The notes under the pieces were generated by a model. That model saw only the letters and a list, made by a program, of their open reading frames with translations, had not been told where the DNA came from and did no database searches. This document shows positions 41,715-50,804 of a stretch of 64,000 nt of DNA, piece by piece; position 1 is the stretch's first letter, and each line of letters opens with the position of its first letter. Position numbers and translations under genes: made by a program. Source of the stretch: PALG01 sp964495885 (GTDB lineage Bacteria; Bacteroidota; Bacteroidia; Flavobacteriales; Flavobacteriaceae). The stretch covers positions 124,001-188,000 of the forward strand of contig CAZBWO010000001.1 in assembly GCA_964495885.1 (NCBI GenBank). The letters run 5' to 3'.

Positions 41715-42272
41715 ATGAAAATCCTAATTGTCTACGGAACCGGTGAAGGGCAAACCAGGAAAATTGCCCGTTTCATGGAGCAGGAACTCCAGGAAGACCA
41801 ACATCAAGTGGTCATTGCAGATGCCACTGAAGAACCTCCTTCCCCCGAAGGATATGACCTAGTTATGGTGGGTAGTTCTATTCACATGCATAAATACCAC
41901 AAGGCTATCTTCCATTATGCCAAGAACTATGCTGGAATGCTCAACAACCTTCCCACTGCCTTTTTCTCTGTTTGTATGGCCGTTGCTTCAGACCTTCCCG
42001 AAGAGCATGAAGAAGCCCACGCCATTGCCAAAAAGTTCTTACATGATACCCATTGGGAAGCCGAGGAAATATTTCATATTGCTGGTGCCTTGAAATACAC
42101 CCAGTACGATTACTTCAAACGGCTTATCATGCGGATGATCGCCAAAAAACAAGGAGGCGCCATTGATACTTCCAAAGACCATGAATACACCGATTGGAAG
42201 GCAGTTGCCCATTTTGTAAAAACCTTTGCCGATAGCCATACCCCTGTACCTTTGGTAACGGACAAACAATAA
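41715..42272 (+). CDS. flavodoxin-domain protein, HemG-like (menaquinone-dependent protoporphyrinogen oxidase)
   Basis: 185 residues. ILIVYGTGEGQTRKIARFM is the FMN phosphate loop, VMVGSSIHMHKYHKAIFHYAKNY near 51 and FFSVCMAVASDLPEEHEEA near 88 are HemG-like, as is the C-terminal AGALKYTQYDYFKRLIMRMIAKKQGG. HemG oxidises protoporphyrinogen IX with quinone in heme synthesis; other flavodoxins of this shape have different partners, so the assignment is tentative. Followed by a strong terminator, so monocistronic. Confidence 0.8.
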   Translation: MKILIVYGTGEGQTRKIARFMEQELQEDQHQVVIADATEEPPSPEGYDLVMVGSSIHMHKYHKAIFHYAKNYAGMLNNLPTAFFSVCMAVASDLPEEHEEAHAIAKKFLHDTHWEAEEIFHIAGALKYTQYDYFKRLIMRMIAKKQGGAIDTSKDHEYTDWKAVAHFVKTFADSHTPVPLVTDKQ

Positions 42273-42318
42273 TGCCAGGAAAAGTAACTTGTTTTTTTGA
42301 ATGGCAGGTTTGATTAAT

Positions 42319-42347
42319 AAGGCTGTAAGACTCTTGCAGCCTTTTTT
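42319..42347 (+). terminator. intrinsic terminator after the flavodoxin gene
   Basis: GGCTGTAAG/CTTGCAGCC, nine pairs with one wobble and a 3-base ACT loop (42321-42341), flanked by AA and TT and followed by TTTTTTAT. Confidence 0.8.
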
Positions 42348-42442
42348 ATATATCCTTGAATTTCAAGGTGCCCTATTTTCCATGTAACATAATTGGGGTA
42401 TATTCGTCATATCCATAACAACCACCAAAAACACTTTCCATT

Positions 42443-43339
42443 TTGGAACCAATCTTAACAATCAATCATCTTACCAAGAAATTTGGCCCAATTACGGCTG
42501 TAGACGATGTTTCCTTTACTATTGAAAAAGGAAATGTCTACGGTATTTTGGGTCCCAACGGCAGTGGGAAATCTACCACCCTTGGCATTGTCCTGAACGT
42601 TGTAAACAGAACCCAAGGCGACTTCCACTGGTTTGACGGGAGTGAATCTACCCACCAAGCCCTTAAGAAAGTAGGGGCCATTATAGAACGTCCCAATTTT
42701 TATCCATACATGACCGCCGTGCAGAATTTGCAACTGGTCTGTAAGATAAAAGGCGTTCCTTTTGACAAAGTAGAAGAAAAACTGGAAGTAGTAGGTCTTT
42801 CGGAGCGGAAGCACAGTAAATTCAATACCTTTTCCCTTGGGATGAAACAACGTCTGGCGATTGCTTCGGCATTGTTGAATGACCCGGAAATCCTTATTTT
42901 GGATGAACCCACCAATGGGTTGGACCCACAAGGGATTCACCAGATTAGGGAAATCATCAAGAAAATTGCCAAGGACGGCACCACCATTCTATTGGCTTCC
43001 CACTTGTTGGATGAAGTAGAAAAAGTATGTAGCCATGTGGTGATTCTTCGGAAGGGGAAAAGTTTATATACCGGAAGTGTAGATGGCATGAATGCTAGTC
43101 ATGGTTTTGTGATCCTTCAGAGTGCAGATAACGAACAATTGCTACAGGTCCTTCAGCAAATGAATGCCTTCAGCAACATTAAAAAAGAAGGTGAAACGCT
43201 TATTGCCTACCTCAACGAACCCATGGATGCGGCAAGCTTGAACAAATCCCTTTTTGAAAAGGGCATTGCCCTTTCCCGTTTGGAAAAACGCAAGGAAAGC
43301 CTTGAGGAACAATTCTTACAACTTACCAACAACAACTAA
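42443..43339 (+). CDS. ABC transporter ATP-binding protein
   Basis: 298 residues from a TTG start (42443); no in-frame ATG lies upstream in reach. Walker A LGPNGSGKST near 37, signature FSLGMKQRLAIASALL near 133, Walker B ILILDEPTNGLDPQG near 152, switch His in LLASHLLDE near 186. The CcmA/YxlF-type group with a C-terminal regulatory tail. Works with the permease 5 bp downstream as an exporter; substrate unknown. Confidence 0.92.
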   Translation: MEPILTINHLTKKFGPITAVDDVSFTIEKGNVYGILGPNGSGKSTTLGIVLNVVNRTQGDFHWFDGSESTHQALKKVGAIIERPNFYPYMTAVQNLQLVCKIKGVPFDKVEEKLEVVGLSERKHSKFNTFSLGMKQRLAIASALLNDPEILILDEPTNGLDPQGIHQIREIIKKIAKDGTTILLASHLLDEVEKVCSHVVILRKGKSLYTGSVDGMNASHGFVILQSADNEQLLQVLQQMNAFSNIKKEGETLIAYLNEPMDAASLNKSLFEKGIALSRLEKRKESLEEQFLQLTNNN

Positions 43340-43344
43340 CCGCC

Positions 43345-44181
43345 ATGCTTCGACTGCTTAATATAGAATACCATAAACTAAAACTGAACCGTTCGGCACG
43401 GATTATTTCCTTGACGTACTTTATCCTTATCTGTTTTATTGCCTTGATTGTTTCTATTGAGTTCAATTTTGGTGGGGTAAAGTTTCGGGTGGCAGACCAG
43501 GGGATTTTTAATTTCCCCTTTATTTGGCATTTCAACACCTTTATGGCGGCCATCCTAAAAATATTTTTGGCCATTGTGATTGTTTCGATGATGAGTAACG
43601 AATACAGCTACCGTACGTTGAAACAAAACCTGATAGACGGCTTGAGCAAAAAAGAGTTCGTGCTTTCTAAATTCCTCACAGTCATAGGATACGCTGCTGT
43701 TTCAACTGTCTTTGTATTTATGATTTCCATGATTTTGGGACTTATATTTTCAGATTATACAGAGATAGGGATTATTTTCAGTGATTTGGAATACCTTCTC
43801 GCCTATTTTGTGAAATTGGTAGGCTTTTTCTCCTTCTGTCTTTTCTTGGGGGTTTGGGTAAAGCGATCTGCCTTTGCCATTGGATTTTTAGTGATTTGGT
43901 GGATTGTGGAAAGTATTCTCTACGGACTCATGAAATGGCAGTTTTTTAAAGGAACGGATATTGCTGAAAACGTATCGCAGTTCTTTCCGCTGACAGCCAT
44001 GGGCAATCTTATCAAAGAGCCTTTTACCAAATTAGGGGCCATACAAAGTGCCGCTAATCAACTAGGCGAGCAACTTAGCAAAAACTATGATGTACAGTTA
44101 TTGGATATTGGGATCGTATTGATCTGGACGGGGCTTTTTGTGTACTGGTCTTATGCCATCCTGAAAAAGCGTGATTTATAA
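43345..44181 (+). CDS. ABC-2-type permease
   Basis: 278 residues with six predicted membrane segments (about 20-38, 58-82, 108-132, 142-166, 178-198, 250-270), and the SNEYSYRTLKQNLIDGLSKKEFVLSK region (parts) typical of ABC-2 permeases of the ATPase-plus-permease exporters found in Bacteroidota. Starts 5 bp after the ATP-binding gene, so the two form one exporter. No dedicated substrate gene is adjacent. Confidence 0.88.
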   Translation: MLRLLNIEYHKLKLNRSARIISLTYFILICFIALIVSIEFNFGGVKFRVADQGIFNFPFIWHFNTFMAAILKIFLAIVIVSMMSNEYSYRTLKQNLIDGLSKKEFVLSKFLTVIGYAAVSTVFVFMISMILGLIFSDYTEIGIIFSDLEYLLAYFVKLVGFFSFCLFLGVWVKRSAFAIGFLVIWWIVESILYGLMKWQFFKGTDIAENVSQFFPLTAMGNLIKEPFTKLGAIQSAANQLGEQLSKNYDVQLLDIGIVLIWTGLFVYWSYAILKKRDL

Positions 44182-44255
44182 AACAGGATTGCTTGCTTTA
44201 CAAACCACGTTAGCTTACGGAAAAATAATTGTATATTGAGCATAAAAACCAAGCT

Positions 44256-46697
44256 ATGCCAAAACAATTACTCCTTCTTGGCGTTTTCCTGTGTAATTTT
44301 TTGGGAACCCTTCAGGCTCAGGATATTGAGCTCTTTCAGCAATTTAACGGACGGTTTGATTATACTGCCATCGGAAATACCCTTAATTTAGAAGAAAATG
44401 GATCTACATCAGAGTGTATTATCCTTACGGAAAGCAGTGCTGATTTAACCCTTCAAGTAGGGCAAACACCTATAGCTGCCTACCTGTATTGGGCAGGCTC
44501 TGGTGAAGGTGATTTTGATGTGGAATTGAATGGCACCCCTTTTACCGCTTCCAGAACGTTTTCCTATGAATTTACAACGGCTGCTGGAGTTTTGAATACC
44601 TATTTTGGGGCCTATGTGGAAATATCTAATTTGGTTACTACCACTGGCAATGGCACCTACACCCTTTCTGAATTAGACCTCACCGAAGATATCCTTCCTT
44701 TTTGTGCAATTAATGGTGGGAACTCGACCAATTTTGGGGGGTGGTCCATTATCATTGTCTATGAAGATTTGACTCTACCGCTGAACCAAGTGAGCGTTTT
44801 TGATGGGTTTCAATCGGTTTCCATCAATGAACCGGAAGTTATTATTGAATTGGAGAACCTCAACGTATTGGACAATACCGGTGCCAAGATAGGCTTTTTG
44901 GCATGGGAGGGCGACTCGGGGATTGCCAATAATGAAACACTTTCCATTAATGGCAACCTTTTAAGCAATGATATAAATCCCGTTAACAACCAGTTTAATG
45001 GCACCAATACCTTCACCAATTCTGTTGAGTTGTACAATATGGATTTGGATGTCTATGACATTGAAAACAATATTCAGCCAGGGGATACCTCTGCAACCAT
45101 ACGCGCAACATCCAGCCAAGATTTGGTAATGATCAATAACATCATCACCGTATTAAACACTGAACTGCCCGATGCCACGATTGTGATTGATGATTTTGAG
45201 GGTTCTACAGAATGTGGAGATCTTGAATTGGAGGTGGCTTATACCGTTTCAAATTTTGACAGTACTGCTGAATTACCCGCCAACACACCCATAGGTTTTT
45301 TTGCTAACAACACTTTGTTGGGAACGGCCGAAACTACCGTCGTACTCCCTATAGGTGCTTCTGAAAGTGGAGCCATTACCTTGACTGTTCCCACAAATAT
45401 CCCTGTTGATTTTACGTTTCGGGCCTTTGTAGACCACACCCAAGTAGTAAATGAAACCAATGAAGAGAATAACGAGGACACTTTGGAAGTACATTTACAG
45501 GTTTTTCCCGAAATCGTTGGACTTACCAACTTAGAATTATGTGACGTAGTGGGGGAAGAGTTTTTTGACCTTACCGAAGCCACTTCACAAATAGACCCCG
45601 TGAATACCATTAGCTATCACCTTTCGGAAGTAGATGCCAACAATGATGAAAACCCCATTCCCAATCCGGAAGCCTATCAGAATACCGAAAATCCCGAAAC
45701 CATCTGGATTAGGGTATCCAACCCAGATTGTTTTGTGGTAGACAGCTTTACAGTAGAAATTATTATTTGTCCGTTACCGGATGCGACCGTTTCCATAGAC
45801 AATGACATTTATGCCTGTAGACAACGGGATTTACTTGTTGAGTATACCGTTTACAATGAAGAAGGAACTGCTCCCCTACCTGCCGGAACCTTGATTGCCT
45901 TCTACATAGATGACAACTTATTAGCTCAAGCAGCAACGTTGAATGAAATCCCCATTGGAGGTAGTGAACTTGGGGCTTTTGATGTAATGCTACCCGAAAC
46001 CACTCCAAATGTTTTCAATTTAAAAGCAGTGGCAGATGATGATGGGACCGGACTGGGAAGTGTACAAGAGCTGAATGAATTCAATAATGAATTTATACTG
46101 AATGTGGAATTTGGGGAACTTCCCCCTATTCCGGAATTGCCCAATCTCACTGAATGTGACATGGGACTGGATCAAGCTACCTTTGATTTTACAGACCCCG
46201 AAATAGGATTATTGGATATCATCACTCAAAATTCTACTGGTGATGTACAATTCTTCCTTACTGAAACCGATGCTATATTGAATGTCAATCCAATTACCAA
46301 TCCGGATTCGTATGAAAACATTACTAATCCGCAGACCATTTATGTTCGATTAGAGAATCAAATCTGTTTCACTACTGCCTCATTCAATTTGATTGTGGAG
46401 AAGTGCCCCCCTACTATTTATGAAGGGTTATCCCCCAACGGAGATGGAAAAAATGATGTATTCAATATAGATTACATCGTGGATGTCTATCCAGATTTTG
46501 AATTGAAGATTTACAGCAGGGAAGGAAACCTTATTTACGAAGGGGGTAATTTCCAAGGCTTATGGGACGGTATTCCTAATAGGGGGATCCTACGGCAGGA
46601 TAAGGTAGTGCCTACGGGAGTGTATTATTATGTGCTAGTGTTGAACGATCCAGATTTCCCTGAACCTTTTATAGGGGATATCTATGTGAACTACTAG
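44256..46697 (+). CDS. secreted T9SS type B substrate with CARDB-like domains
   Basis: 813 residues from the ATG at 44256 (signal peptide KQLLLLGVFLCNFLGTLQAQ). N-terminal 300 residues are homologous to the T9SS type A protein at 7634-9721 (FNGRFDYTAIGNTLNLEE, GFLAWEGDSGIANNETL, NMDLDVYDI). Two CARDB-like sandwiches (VAYTVSNFDSTAELPA; LVEYTVYNEEGTAPLPAG) and repeated NPEAYQNTENPETIWIRV elements follow. The last 90 residues form a gliding-motility-associated (CHU_C) type B sorting domain: GLSPNGDGKNDVFNI ... PTGVYYYVLVLND. Expected to be exported by T9SS and anchored or released at the cell surface, probably as an adhesin. Confidence 0.88.
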   Translation: MPKQLLLLGVFLCNFLGTLQAQDIELFQQFNGRFDYTAIGNTLNLEENGSTSECIILTESSADLTLQVGQTPIAAYLYWAGSGEGDFDVELNGTPFTASRTFSYEFTTAAGVLNTYFGAYVEISNLVTTTGNGTYTLSELDLTEDILPFCAINGGNSTNFGGWSIIIVYEDLTLPLNQVSVFDGFQSVSINEPEVIIELENLNVLDNTGAKIGFLAWEGDSGIANNETLSINGNLLSNDINPVNNQFNGTNTFTNSVELYNMDLDVYDIENNIQPGDTSATIRATSSQDLVMINNIITVLNTELPDATIVIDDFEGSTECGDLELEVAYTVSNFDSTAELPANTPIGFFANNTLLGTAETTVVLPIGASESGAITLTVPTNIPVDFTFRAFVDHTQVVNETNEENNEDTLEVHLQVFPEIVGLTNLELCDVVGEEFFDLTEATSQIDPVNTISYHLSEVDANNDENPIPNPEAYQNTENPETIWIRVSNPDCFVVDSFTVEIIICPLPDATVSIDNDIYACRQRDLLVEYTVYNEEGTAPLPAGTLIAFYIDDNLLAQAATLNEIPIGGSELGAFDVMLPETTPNVFNLKAVADDDGTGLGSVQELNEFNNEFILNVEFGELPPIPELPNLTECDMGLDQATFDFTDPEIGLLDIITQNSTGDVQFFLTETDAILNVNPITNPDSYENITNPQTIYVRLENQICFTTASFNLIVEKCPPTIYEGLSPNGDGKNDVFNIDYIVDVYPDFELKIYSREGNLIYEGGNFQGLWDGIPNRGILRQDKVVPTGVYYYVLVLNDPDFPEPFIGDIYVNY

Positions 46698-46918
46698 GAC
46701 GGTTTCTGTATCAATGGCCGAAGGATTCCTTCCATACCATTGATTTTAATCTCGTGCATTTCCTGCATCAGTTTCCCGAGTTTCCCTTGGGGCCATCCTT
46801 TTTGCCGAAACCAAGTATAATAGTATTCTGGAATATTCACGAGGTATTTCCCTTGGTACTTTCCGAAGGGCATTTTGTAATTCGCCAAGGTAATAAGGTG
46901 TTGCTTATCTATTTCCAT
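46694..46918 (-). CDS. DUF3820 family protein
   Basis: 74 residues from the ATG at 46918, the start that matches the family opening (IDKQHLITLANYKMPFGKY). Motifs MPFGKYQGKYLVNIPEYYYTWF and KGWPQGKLGKLMQ are the DUF3820 core; in other proteins it is fused to exonuclease or helicase domains. Function unknown. It overlaps the DUF922 gene by 10 bp upstream and the T9SS gene tail by 4 bp. Confidence 0.82.
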   Translation of the reverse strand: MEIDKQHLITLANYKMPFGKYQGKYLVNIPEYYYTWFRQKGWPQGKLGKLMQEMHEIKINGMEGILRPLIQKPS

Positions 46919-47442
46919 GCACTTAGTGCTTCCAATTCTTGTTGAATAAATGCACGCCATTGGTATTCTGCCTCCTTAATGTTGGAATGGTCACTATCTG
47001 CATCATATTGCTTTTGCATTTCCCTACGGGCTGCTTCCATGTCATTGTAAATGGTAGATGCCTTGTCCTTAAACTCCCTATTATGGGGTAATTGGGAAAG
47101 CGCCTTCCGTAGTTTACGTGCATGAAGTTCAGTGATATCAAAATGTGCTTGTTCATGTGCAAGGATATAGGGCGATACCCTATCTACCTTGTACCAGGAA
47201 AGATCTGGATAAAAATTAGCCGAAATGGAATAGGAAAGATCTGGTACCCCGTTGCGTTCCCCATACGAAAAAGAAAACAACACACCAGAATTGGTACTTG
47301 CCACAAAATCATTCCCACGGTTAGGAGTGCCCTTGAAGTCGGCCCAAGTGAGTTTCCGTCCTTCCTGCCATACAATTTTTTCCTCTTCGGAAACAAAACC
47401 CAATGAAGTGATTAGAAAAACCAAAAGAAACCATTTGTTCAT
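46909..47442 (-). CDS. secreted DUF922 protein (putative Zn peptidase)
   Basis: 177 residues with a short signal peptide (NKWFLLVFLITSLGFVSE). IVWQEGRKLTWADFKGTPNRG is the family opening; ILAHEQAHFDITELHARKLRK near 93 contains HExxH-like HEQAH with a further His/Asp, suggesting a zinc peptidase-like site. The enzymatic activity is not established for the family. Translationally coupled to the DUF3820 gene. Confidence 0.83.
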   Translation of the reverse strand: MNKWFLLVFLITSLGFVSEEEKIVWQEGRKLTWADFKGTPNRGNDFVASTNSGVLFSFSYGERNGVPDLSYSISANFYPDLSWYKVDRVSPYILAHEQAHFDITELHARKLRKALSQLPHNREFKDKASTIYNDMEAARREMQKQYDADSDHSNIKEAEYQWRAFIQQELEALSAWK

Positions 47443-47482
47443 AGGGAAATAACGTTAGGAAAGAAGGATTTCGTATATCTTC

Positions 47483-47869
47483 TTATTTTTCCAGAATGCC
47501 TTGAATGTTGGGCTTGAAATAATTAGGTCCCTTGAGTACCTTCCCATCTTCCCTATAGATAGGCTTGCCATCTGCACCTAGCTTGCTCATGTTACTGCGT
47601 TGGATTTCGGCAAAGACCTCTTCTATTTTATATTGCATGCCGTGTTCCAGAATAGTTCCACAAAGGATATAAAGCATATCCCCCAAGGCATCGGCTACTT
47701 CCACGAGGTCGTTATTATTGGCCGCTTCTAGGTATTCCTCGTTTTCTTCACGCATCAATTTATAGCGCAGTAAGTTTTTATCTTCCCCGAGGTGTGCGGT
47801 TGGTGTTTCTTTAATGCCAAGTTTGAATGCTGTATGGAACTCGTGTACCGCTGCAATTTTATCTTTCAT
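47483..47869 (-). CDS. MazG-like/PRA-PH-fold pyrophosphohydrolase
   Basis: 128 residues. ALL-alpha NTP-PPase fold: MREENEEYLEAANNNDLVEVADALGDMLYILCG holds the EExxE...ExxD metal site (first half near 40, AD near 60), and the C-terminus SNMSKLGADGKPIYREDGKVLKGPNY is typical of this subfamily. Different from the two-domain MazG at 25240. Probably degrades aberrant nucleotides; the substrate cannot be read. Confidence 0.85.
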   Translation of the reverse strand: MKDKIAAVHEFHTAFKLGIKETPTAHLGEDKNLLRYKLMREENEEYLEAANNNDLVEVADALGDMLYILCGTILEHGMQYKIEEVFAEIQRSNMSKLGADGKPIYREDGKVLKGPNYFKPNIQGILEK

Positions 47870-47886
47870 GAATGCGTAGTTTATAA

Positions 47887-47894
47887 TATATTTG
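47887..47894 (+). promoter_or_regulatory. TAnnTTTG -7 element of the 62-residue membrane protein gene
   Basis: TATATTTG ends 23 bases before the ATG at 47918 in the divergent spacer with the pyrophosphohydrolase gene. Confidence 0.4.
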
Positions 47895-47917
47895 TGAGGA
47901 TAAAACTACAACATTTT

Positions 47918-48106
47918 ATGTTTTCTACCGGCCAATTGATCTTCGCGATTTGTTTTGTAGTTGCCTTTGTGGCCTTGATGGTTTTTAGCTACCGAAAAGA
48001 TAAAAAACTACACAGAACCCATTTTAAGGGTAGTCTATGGATTTTGGTGGGTTTTATTGTATTTGTATTGTTGTTGGTGGGCATCAAATATTACCTAAAA
48101 CACTGA
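47918..48106 (+). CDS. small two-helix membrane protein
   Basis: 62 residues from the ATG at 47918, supported by a -7 box just upstream. Two membrane segments (about 5-24 and 39-58) separated by a basic loop (SYRKDKKLHRTHFKG) and a positive tail. It is a recurring small inner-membrane protein in Flavobacteriia, to my knowledge without a function. Longer in-frame extension upstream has no coding character. Confidence 0.72.
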   Translation: MFSTGQLIFAICFVVAFVALMVFSYRKDKKLHRTHFKGSLWILVGFIVFVLLLVGIKYYLKH

Positions 48107-48204
48107 CGGTTACGAAAATATTTCAATTTTCACAAGTTGTAAAACTAAAAGGAATTAGCTAGCTTCGGGCTAATGACTAACCACCTTCCTTTACTATTCC
48201 CTAA

Positions 48205-48224
48205 AATACCCAGTAAGGGGTATT
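48205..48224. promoter_or_regulatory. inverted repeat AATACCC-N6-GGGTATT, candidate response-regulator operator
   Basis: Perfect 7-bp arms with a 6-bp spacer (AGTAAG). It ends 49 bp before the ATG at 48274. The same ATACCC-N6-GGGTAT occurs upstream of the gene at 52222. Both flank the histidine kinase/response regulator genes. Confidence 0.6.
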
Positions 48225-48273
48225 CCTTTATAACTGTCAATTTTTCAATTTTACAACTAAATAACTCACTCTT

Positions 48274-48966
48274 ATGAAAACGCTACTTTACACTATCGCA
48301 CTTTGTTTTCCACTCCTTTTATTGGTATCCTGTGGAGAAGATAAAAAAGGAAATGAATCCTCTGCTGAAGCTAAAATTACTGCTTCCAGTGATTCCTTAA
48401 TGCTTAACAGTCCTAACGATAAAATCTGTGAAGATTTAATAGACCATACCACAAGAAATTTAACTTACAGCGCCTTTGACTCTTTTGATGCCGGTTTTTC
48501 TACCACCACAGGAGATTTTGACAAGAAAATGTATATACCTGTGGGAGAAAAACAAATTCAGGGCCAACGGGTAGTCCTTCGTCCCGCTATTATTTCTAGG
48601 GAAAATATTTCCAAGGATGGGGTCTATGCCATTTTTGAAGTATTAAAACATAATAAAAATGATGATTCCGACTTAAGCAACTATCCCTTTATTACTGAGA
48701 CTCAAACTGGAAATCTTGGTAGTTTAACCCCACCTATAGATCCTTCTGTTCCAACAAAGATATATGTAGCTTCCATGCACGATGAAGATTTCGATTCCTA
48801 CACCGATGAAGAAATTGCGGAACTAAAAGCAGCTTTAATCGAAATTTTTAAGGAATGTCAAGAATTAGGGACTCAAGATTGTCTCCTAGAATTTACAAGA
48901 AAAAAGGATAGTCTAGGTATTACAAAGCCCGCAACCTTAGGAGGAGGCGTTATCCCACCTAGGTAA
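48274..48966 (+). CDS. lipoprotein of unknown function, first gene of the kinase operon
   Basis: 230 residues with a lipoprotein signal (LLYTIALCFPLLLLVSC, Cys at about 20) and then an acidic/Ser linker. The mature part has no family I recognise; it holds a mixed alpha/beta region (DHTTRNLTYSAFDSF, QGQRVVLRPAIISREN) and ends with GGGVIPPR. Its stop overlaps the histidine kinase ATG (TAATG), so the three genes are co-translated. Position suggests an accessory or target of the sensor (inference). Confidence 0.75.
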   Translation: MKTLLYTIALCFPLLLLVSCGEDKKGNESSAEAKITASSDSLMLNSPNDKICEDLIDHTTRNLTYSAFDSFDAGFSTTTGDFDKKMYIPVGEKQIQGQRVVLRPAIISRENISKDGVYAIFEVLKHNKNDDSDLSNYPFITETQTGNLGSLTPPIDPSVPTKIYVASMHDEDFDSYTDEEIAELKAALIEIFKECQELGTQDCLLEFTRKKDSLGITKPATLGGGVIPPR

Positions 48967-50804
48967 TGAAAACAGTTTTCGGTTGGATGTTGTGGTGTTT
49001 TTTGGGCCTAAGCGGGTTATTGCTTCAGGCCCAAACGCCTATTTTGGATTCCCTACTGAAAAACTATGAGTTTGCCAATGCCAAAGCGTATATCCTTCAA
49101 CAAGAAAACTCCCAAAATAATCAGTACTTGCAGTTGTTTAGATTGTTTGCTGAAAAAAAGGAATTAGATTCTGCTTATCATTATTTTTATCAAATAGACA
49201 CTCTTTCCCTAGCTACCTTCCAAAGAGCACAGTACTATTTTTACGAAGGACAGCTAAAAGAATCTGCCAACGAAGAAGACTTGGCATTTCCATTGTACCA
49301 AAAGGCCCAACAACTTTTTGAAAAAGCAGGAGCCGATAAAGAAGCGAACCAACTAAATTATGAATTCTATTCTACAATCAATTCCCAAAAACAATACGAA
49401 TACCCCAAACAAACCTACCTTGTGCGATTCATTGCACATGCAAAGGCAAATGGGTATGCAGACCAGCTGGCTACCGGTTATATGGAAATGGTACTTCAGC
49501 ATTTAAACAGAAAAGATTCTGTACAATATTACTTTAAAGGTGCCTGGGAAAATGCCAATGAAACCAAGGACCCATTACTTATATCAAGGGTTGCTGCCAT
49601 CAATGGGCTCTATCATGCAGAGATTACCCAAGAATTAGATTCTGCCGCATATTATTTTGACTTGGAAAGCTCCTTACTCGCTCAAAAGAAAGTGAACTAC
49701 CGAAGCCTTTACAATCTCATCAATAAGGCGAACGTAGCCAAAAAAAAGGGAAATATCCCCCAAGCCATTGATTTGTTGCTCAAGGCAGATTCCATTCCGC
49801 ATGACCTGTACCGAAAAAACAATAAAATCATTCTGTACACCCAATTAGTTGACGCCTATGAACAACTGGGGGCTTTTGACAAAGCATTGATTTATTCCAA
49901 ACGTATCCTAAGCTACAGGGATAGTGTGAACGTTGCTGCCCAAAATGTGAATCTCACCAGGTTTCAGGCTTCCGAGAAGGAAAATCAGCTTCTCATAGAG
50001 CAGCAACAGAAAAAGCAAAACCGGAATATCGCCTACGCATTGGGAGGTATAGCAGTGCTCATAGGGTTTATAGGGTTTTTGGTCTATAAAAACACCAAAC
50101 GCAAACAGCGTATTGCAGAGCAGGAACGTTTATTGGAAATTCAACAAAAAGAAAAAATACTCAAAGAGCAGGAATTGCATACCATCAATGCCATGGTAGA
50201 GGGACAGGAAAAAGAACGGCTTCGGTTGGCCAGTGATTTACATGATAGTGTGGGGGCAACCCTATCTGCGGCAAAGCTTCAGTTTGATCATCTATCTAAA
50301 ACTATTTCTGAAGCAAACCCCAACGATGAAATCTTTCAGAAAACAAAAAAATTACTGGAAGATGCCTACCAAGAAGTGCGGTCTATGGCCCATCTTAAAA
50401 ACAGTGGGGTGATTGCCAAAAATGGTTTGTTGCCTGCCGTTGAAAAATTAGCCACCAATGCCAGCTCTAAAGAATTGCATATTGAAGTTTCCCATTTTGG
50501 ACTAGAGGGTAGATTGGATAGCACTTTGGAAATTACCCTGTTTAGGATTATTCAAGAATTGGTGACCAATATTATCAAACACGCCAAAGCGTCCGAAGCT
50601 TCCATTTCACTTACCCAACGTGAAGATGTCTTGAGCATTATTGTAGAAGATAACGGCATAGGGTTTCCTGCAAATAAGATGGTGGAAAAAAATGGAATGG
50701 GTCTTAGCAGTGTGGAAACAAGGGTGGAACATTTGGAGGGCACCCTGGAAGTAGACAGTCAACCCTTAAAAGGGACCAGTATTTTAATAGATATACCCTT
50801 ATGA
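48966..50804 (+). CDS. TPR-containing membrane sensor histidine kinase (HisKA_3)
   Basis: 612 residues. Signal sequence 1-22, a periplasmic helical region with TPR-like repeats (about 25-345), one membrane helix near 355-374 (IAYALGGIAVLIGFIGFLVY), a coiled coil near 380-410, then HisKA_3 with EGQEKERLRLASDLHDSVGA (phospho-acceptor His about 426) and the HATPase with ELVTNIIKHAKA, VEDNGIGF and GMGLSSVETRVEHLEG near 535-600. This is the NarX/LiaS-like kinase architecture typical of Bacteroidota, with the sensing TPR part outside the membrane. Its stop overlaps the response regulator ATG by 4 bp, so they form a cognate pair. Confidence 0.93.
   Translation: MKTVFGWMLWCFLGLSGLLLQAQTPILDSLLKNYEFANAKAYILQQENSQNNQYLQLFRLFAEKKELDSAYHYFYQIDTLSLATFQRAQYYFYEGQLKESANEEDLAFPLYQKAQQLFEKAGADKEANQLNYEFYSTINSQKQYEYPKQTYLVRFIAHAKANGYADQLATGYMEMVLQHLNRKDSVQYYFKGAWENANETKDPLLISRVAAINGLYHAEITQELDSAAYYFDLESSLLAQKKVNYRSLYNLINKANVAKKKGNIPQAIDLLLKADSIPHDLYRKNNKIILYTQLVDAYEQLGAFDKALIYSKRILSYRDSVNVAAQNVNLTRFQASEKENQLLIEQQQKKQNRNIAYALGGIAVLIGFIGFLVYKNTKRKQRIAEQERLLEIQQKEKILKEQELHTINAMVEGQEKERLRLASDLHDSVGATLSAAKLQFDHLSKTISEANPNDEIFQKTKKLLEDAYQEVRSMAHLKNSGVIAKNGLLPAVEKLATNASSKELHIEVSHFGLEGRLDSTLEITLFRIIQELVTNIIKHAKASEASISLTQREDVLSIIVEDNGIGFPANKMVEKNGMGLSSVETRVEHLEGTLEVDSQPLKGTSILIDIPL

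Noticed and set aside
42272..42313. 13-codon ORF before a strong hairpin, resembling a leader peptide/attenuator
   Set aside because: No run of regulatory codons; the hairpin is simply the terminator of the flavodoxin gene and the ABC genes start about 95 bp later.
45239..45610. Antisense ORF of 123 codons within the T9SS type B gene
   Set aside because: It mirrors the codon pattern of the real gene, is Ser/Val/Thr-rich in a way typical of antisense frames, and has no start context or domain.
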